A DNA stretch of 64,000 nucleotides, taken from Paracoccaceae bacterium (GTDB lineage: Bacteria > Pseudomonadota > Alphaproteobacteria > Rhodobacterales > Rhodobacteraceae). Below the pieces are notes generated by a model. The model worked only from the letters and a program-made list of their open reading frames with translations, was not told the DNA's origin and did not search any database. Positions 61,521 to 64,000 of the stretch are shown piece by piece. How positions within the stretch are numbered: position 1 is the stretch's first letter; each line of letters starts with the position of its first letter. The DNA lies in the NCBI GenBank assembly GCA_027013095.1, contig JALUYI010000017.1:1-64000 (forward strand), in the 5' to 3' direction. The position numbers and the translations under genes were made by a program.

Positions 61521-61544
61521 GCCCCCCCGGAACCAAGGGGGGGC
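61521..61544 (+). terminator. Hairpin at the end of the benzoyl-CoA operon
   Basis: GCCCCCCC (61521-61528), loop GGAACCAA, GGGGGGGC (61537-61544): a perfect 8-bp stem 22 nt after the fdx stop. No T-tract follows, so termination may need Rho, or the stem may protect the mRNA end. Confidence 0.6.
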
Positions 61545-61621
61545 CGCGGCGCTGGAAAGCCGCGTTGCGACATGCAAGGTTGCGATCTTGGGGCAGCGGC
61601 GGCGTGCATGCCGCACCCGTT

Positions 61622-62626
61622 TCAGAGTGGGCAGCTTAGCGCGATGCTCTGGCTCGGGGCAAAACCTGACAGGCTGAAAAAGGCGATCAGGGGCGTATCA
61701 TTCCAGGCAACCTCGGTGCGCAGGCGTTCGACCTGCAATATGGCGAGGTTCGAGATCAACTGGTCCATCAGCGCGCGGCCAATGCCCTGACCTTGAAAGC
61801 CGGGGTCGATGCCCAGTGCGTCCATCACGGCCACAGGAACGGTGCGCCCGAACTCGCCATAATCCACCCGTGCCATGATGTAACCGACGACAAAGCCGTC
61901 TCGCTCGGCCACCAGCGACAGACGCACGCCCGCACCGACCTCGATCTGACGCTGGATATGGGCAAAATAACTGCCGCGATCCTGACCGGAAAGAGCGCGA
62001 TCAATACGTTTCACGGCCGCCAGATCCTCGGGTTTCATGGCCCGCAGCAATTCCCGGTCCCGAGCCAAAGCATGGACCTCATCCCCACTGGGATCACTGT
62101 AATCGGTCTCTGCCGGATCTCCGGCGTCGTTCAGGTCCGCGTTGACAGTCGGGGAGAACGCCTCGATCGTGCGGCAAAGGACCATCCGCGGCGCCAGATC
62201 AAAACCGGCATTGCCAAGGAACCCAAGCAGCGCCCGGTCGGACCAGTCCACCTGTGTTTCAAGGGCCGATGTGCCCTTGTGAACCAGAATTTCCTTAACC
62301 CTGTTCAGCAGATCATGCCCCGCGCCGTGGTTCTGGACCTCTCGCGAAACCCCGATGGCATCCAACGCCGCCCGCGCGCCAGGTTGGCCGAAATCGCCGT
62401 CAATCAGTCGGGCCATGGCAAAGCCGCACAGGTGGCCCGCGGCGTGCAAACCCACATAGACGTAATCATGCGGGCGTTCCAACGCGGCATCCAGACGGCG
62501 TTCAAAGAACGTCCGGCGCGCCTGCCCGCTGCTGGCCTGATCAATGGCGATGACCGCCTCTAGATCAGAGCGCCCGAGCGGCGACAGGTGGGTATCGGTG
62601 GCGGTTGCGGCGGTGTGTTCTGTCAT
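61622..62626 (-). CDS. Tandem GNAT-type acetyltransferase
   Basis: 334 residues from ATG 62626 (a TTG at 62656 overlaps the hemerythrin stop as TTGA and could also be used). Two GNAT domains: the first has SREVQNHGAGHDLLNRV as its acetyl-CoA loop, the second GIDPGFQGQGIGRALMDQL. Substrate unknown. Same strand as the hemerythrin gene and probably one operon with it. Confidence 0.82.
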   Translation of the reverse strand: MTEHTAATATDTHLSPLGRSDLEAVIAIDQASSGQARRTFFERRLDAALERPHDYVYVGLHAAGHLCGFAMARLIDGDFGQPGARAALDAIGVSREVQNHGAGHDLLNRVKEILVHKGTSALETQVDWSDRALLGFLGNAGFDLAPRMVLCRTIEAFSPTVNADLNDAGDPAETDYSDPSGDEVHALARDRELLRAMKPEDLAAVKRIDRALSGQDRGSYFAHIQRQIEVGAGVRLSLVAERDGFVVGYIMARVDYGEFGRTVPVAVMDALGIDPGFQGQGIGRALMDQLISNLAILQVERLRTEVAWNDTPLIAFFSLSGFAPSQSIALSCPL

Positions 62627-62652
62627 GGCGCTCTCATCGGTTGAAGGTTGAT

Positions 62653-63153
62653 TCAAACAGTGCCGGCATAGCGTTCGGCCAGCGCCATGTCGGTCTCGGC
62701 GTCCAGCAGATCGTCAAGCATGGGCAGCAGGGCCATTTCTTCTTTCTGGATATGGGCAAACATGCGCTCGACCAACTCGGCAGCCGCGTTGCGATAGCTC
62801 TGCCAGCTGCTGGCGGTAAAACCGGTCTCTAGCGCCTGTTTTGAGAGGTCGGCAACCTGCTGGCCAAGGGGCAGAATGGCGGCGTGCTCGGCCCTGAGAT
62901 GGGCACCGATCGCTTGATCTCCAGCCTCTTCCAGACGCGGGAAAAGTTCAGTCTCTTCAAAGGTGAAATGGGCACTGACCTCTTGTGAAATGGCGCTGGC
63001 AGCCAGCGACAGGGTTTTCGAGGTCTGCGCATCGCTGGTATCGGCCGGTTTTCGTTTAGCCTGCGCCAGCAAGCGGTCGAGAGCCTCGATCACCTCAATG
63101 GTACGTTGGTGGTCTTCGTGAAGGATCTGCGGGGTGCGGCGAACAAGGTTCAT
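62653..63153 (-). CDS. Hemerythrin HHE domain-containing protein
   Basis: 166 residues forming the four-helix hemerythrin pattern: ILHEDH, SAHFTFEETELFPRL, IGAHLRAEHAAILPL and AHIQKEEMALLPMLDD contain the His/Glu iron ligands. Such proteins bind oxygen or nitric oxide, or help repair iron-sulfur clusters. This fits beside an oxygen-sensitive iron-sulfur pathway (inference). A GGAG lies 6 nt before the ATG. Confidence 0.9.
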   Translation of the reverse strand: MNLVRRTPQILHEDHQRTIEVIEALDRLLAQAKRKPADTSDAQTSKTLSLAASAISQEVSAHFTFEETELFPRLEEAGDQAIGAHLRAEHAAILPLGQQVADLSKQALETGFTASSWQSYRNAAAELVERMFAHIQKEEMALLPMLDDLLDAETDMALAERYAGTV

Positions 63154-63169
63154 GGGGGACTCCGATTAA

Positions 63170-63195
63170 TACCTATTTAGGTACCTTAATACCGC
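63170..63195. promoter_or_regulatory. Palindromic A/T-rich site before the hemerythrin gene
   Basis: TACCTA-TT-TAGGTA (63170-63183) is perfect over 6 bp arms, overlapped by GGTA-N6-TACC. TATTTAGGTA (63174-63183) is identical to 53541-53550 in the korA/had control region. It may be a shared operator, or just a reverse -10 element (TAAATA) common to both. Confidence 0.45.
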
Positions 63196-63237
63196 TTTAG
63201 ACAAACTGCAAGGGCATGTGGGCTGTTTGCCCATGTA

Positions 63238-64000
63238 TCAGCCGGTTGCCAGATCAAACAGCAGTTTGGTATTCAGAGCGATGATGATCGCCGCTATGAC
63301 CCACGCCGACCCGGTCAGCCAGCGTGGCGACACCAGCGCCCCCATCTTTTCGCGCGAGGCGGTAAAGCGGATCAATGGCACAATGGCAAAGGGCAGTTGA
63401 AAGCTGAGGATGACCTGGCTGAAGATCAGCAGTTTGCCAGTGCTCTCGGCCCCCCACAGGATGATCGCCAACGCCGCCGGGATGATCGCAAGGCCCCGGG
63501 TGATCATCCGGCGCAACCACGGGCGCAGGCGGATATTGATAAATCCCTCCATCACGATCTGACCGGCCATAGTAGCGGTTACAGCCGAGTTCATCCCGCT
63601 GGCCAGCAGAGCAACGCCAAAAAGGACCGGGGCCACGGATGCGCCGAGCACCGGCTGCAACAGACGATATGCGTCCTGAATTTCCGCAACCTCTGTCATC
63701 CCGTTGCGATTGAATGTCGCTGCAGCCAGAATCAGGATTGCCGCATTGATCGACAGCGCAAACATCAATGCAATCGAAGAATCCAGCGTTGCCATGTGCA
63801 AGGCCTGTTTTTTGGAGTTATCATCCAGACCAAAGGCGCGGGTCTGCACGATGCCCGAATGCAGATACAGATTATGGGGCATGACGGTTGCGCCGATAAT
63901 GCCCAGCGCCAGATACAACATTCCCGGATTGCCAAGGATCTCGCGGTGCGGGGCAAAGCCCCTCAGGACCGCGCCCCAGTCCGGGTCGGCCAGAACGATC
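63238..64000 (-). CDS. Nramp family divalent metal (Mn/Fe) transporter, partial
   Basis: The C-terminal part, open to the window end. The Nramp hallmark [19 protein letters not shown] (transmembrane segment 6) is clear, followed by further membrane spans, for example [19 protein letters not shown], the consensus transport region. It imports Mn2+ or Fe2+ by proton symport. The 5' end lies beyond 64000. It reads toward the hemerythrin gene, 84 nt apart. Confidence 0.92.
   Translation of the reverse strand, partial: IVLADPDWGAVLRGFAPHREILGNPGMLYLALGIIGATVMPHNLYLHSGIVQTRAFGLDDNSKKQALHMATLDSSIALMFALSINAAILILAAATFNRNGMTEVAEIQDAYRLLQPVLGASVAPVLFGVALLASGMNSAVTATMAGQIVMEGFINIRLRPWLRRMITRGLAIIPAALAIILWGAESTGKLLIFSQVILSFQLPFAIVPLIRFTASREKMGALVSPRWLTGSAWVIAAIIIALNTKLLFDLATG

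Overview
The window reads as chromosomal DNA of a Rhodobacterales-type alphaproteobacterium (Rhodobacteraceae/Paracoccaceae sensu lato). Reasons: high GC with G/C-ending codons, a TIGR02300 acidic zinc-ribbon protein, short-form HisG paired with HisZ, adjacent hisS-hisZ-hisG, a C-minus L36 protein, SlyX, a GC-rich intergenic hairpin of a type I associate with this order, and typical liv-type and polar amino-acid ABC operons. The genus cannot be fixed from the sequence alone.

Layout. 1-125 is the tail of an IS66 element. 422-20770 is mostly conserved chromosome: tRNA-Ala, TIGR02300 protein, YgjP-type metalloprotease, GntR regulator, DUF1285 protein, a four-gene envelope-type cluster (MoxR, DUF58, BatA/DUF4159, GATase-like), glcDEF glycolate oxidase, a trypsin-like protease, an RpoH-type small heat-shock gene, slyX, hisS-hisZ-hisG, N-formylglutamate amidohydrolase, tRNA-Val and rpmJ. 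20911-22920 is a caspase-fold protein that has lost its catalytic residues. 22972-31490 (minus) is one operon for an aromatic or other organic acid: an acyl-CoA ligase, LivG, LivH, LivM, a periplasmic binding protein, LivF and a PaaK-like ligase. A PAS hybrid kinase and an OmpR-type regulator are divergent from it. 34590-36823 is a saccharopine (lysine) gene pair and 37002-40062 a polar amino-acid ABC transporter.

40430-49305 is an arsenic island lying between two broken transposase genes (IS110 and IS256 types): aioX (binding protein), aioS (kinase), aioR (regulator), aioB and aioA (arsenite oxidase), and an ArsR-ArsC fusion. AioX-AioS-AioR should sense arsenite outside the cytoplasm and switch on aioBA. 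Here AioR lacks the GAFTGA loop and a normal Walker B, and no sigma-54 site is visible before aioB.

50952-61498 encodes the strictly anaerobic central benzoyl-CoA pathway of Thauera/Magnetospirillum type. korAB (2-oxoacid:ferredoxin oxidoreductase) is divergent from had-oah-dch-bcrC-bcrB-bcrA-bcrD-fdx. KorAB would reduce the ferredoxin, ATP-driven benzoyl-CoA reductase BcrCBAD would dearomatise benzoyl-CoA, and Dch, Had and Oah would hydrate, oxidise and ring-open the product. The genes overlap by ATGA/GTGA junctions. This is unusual for a Rhodobacterales-like background and is the main biological point of the window. The right end holds a double GNAT protein, a hemerythrin and a partial Nramp transporter.

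All calls rest on reading the sequence and family knowledge. No database search was run.
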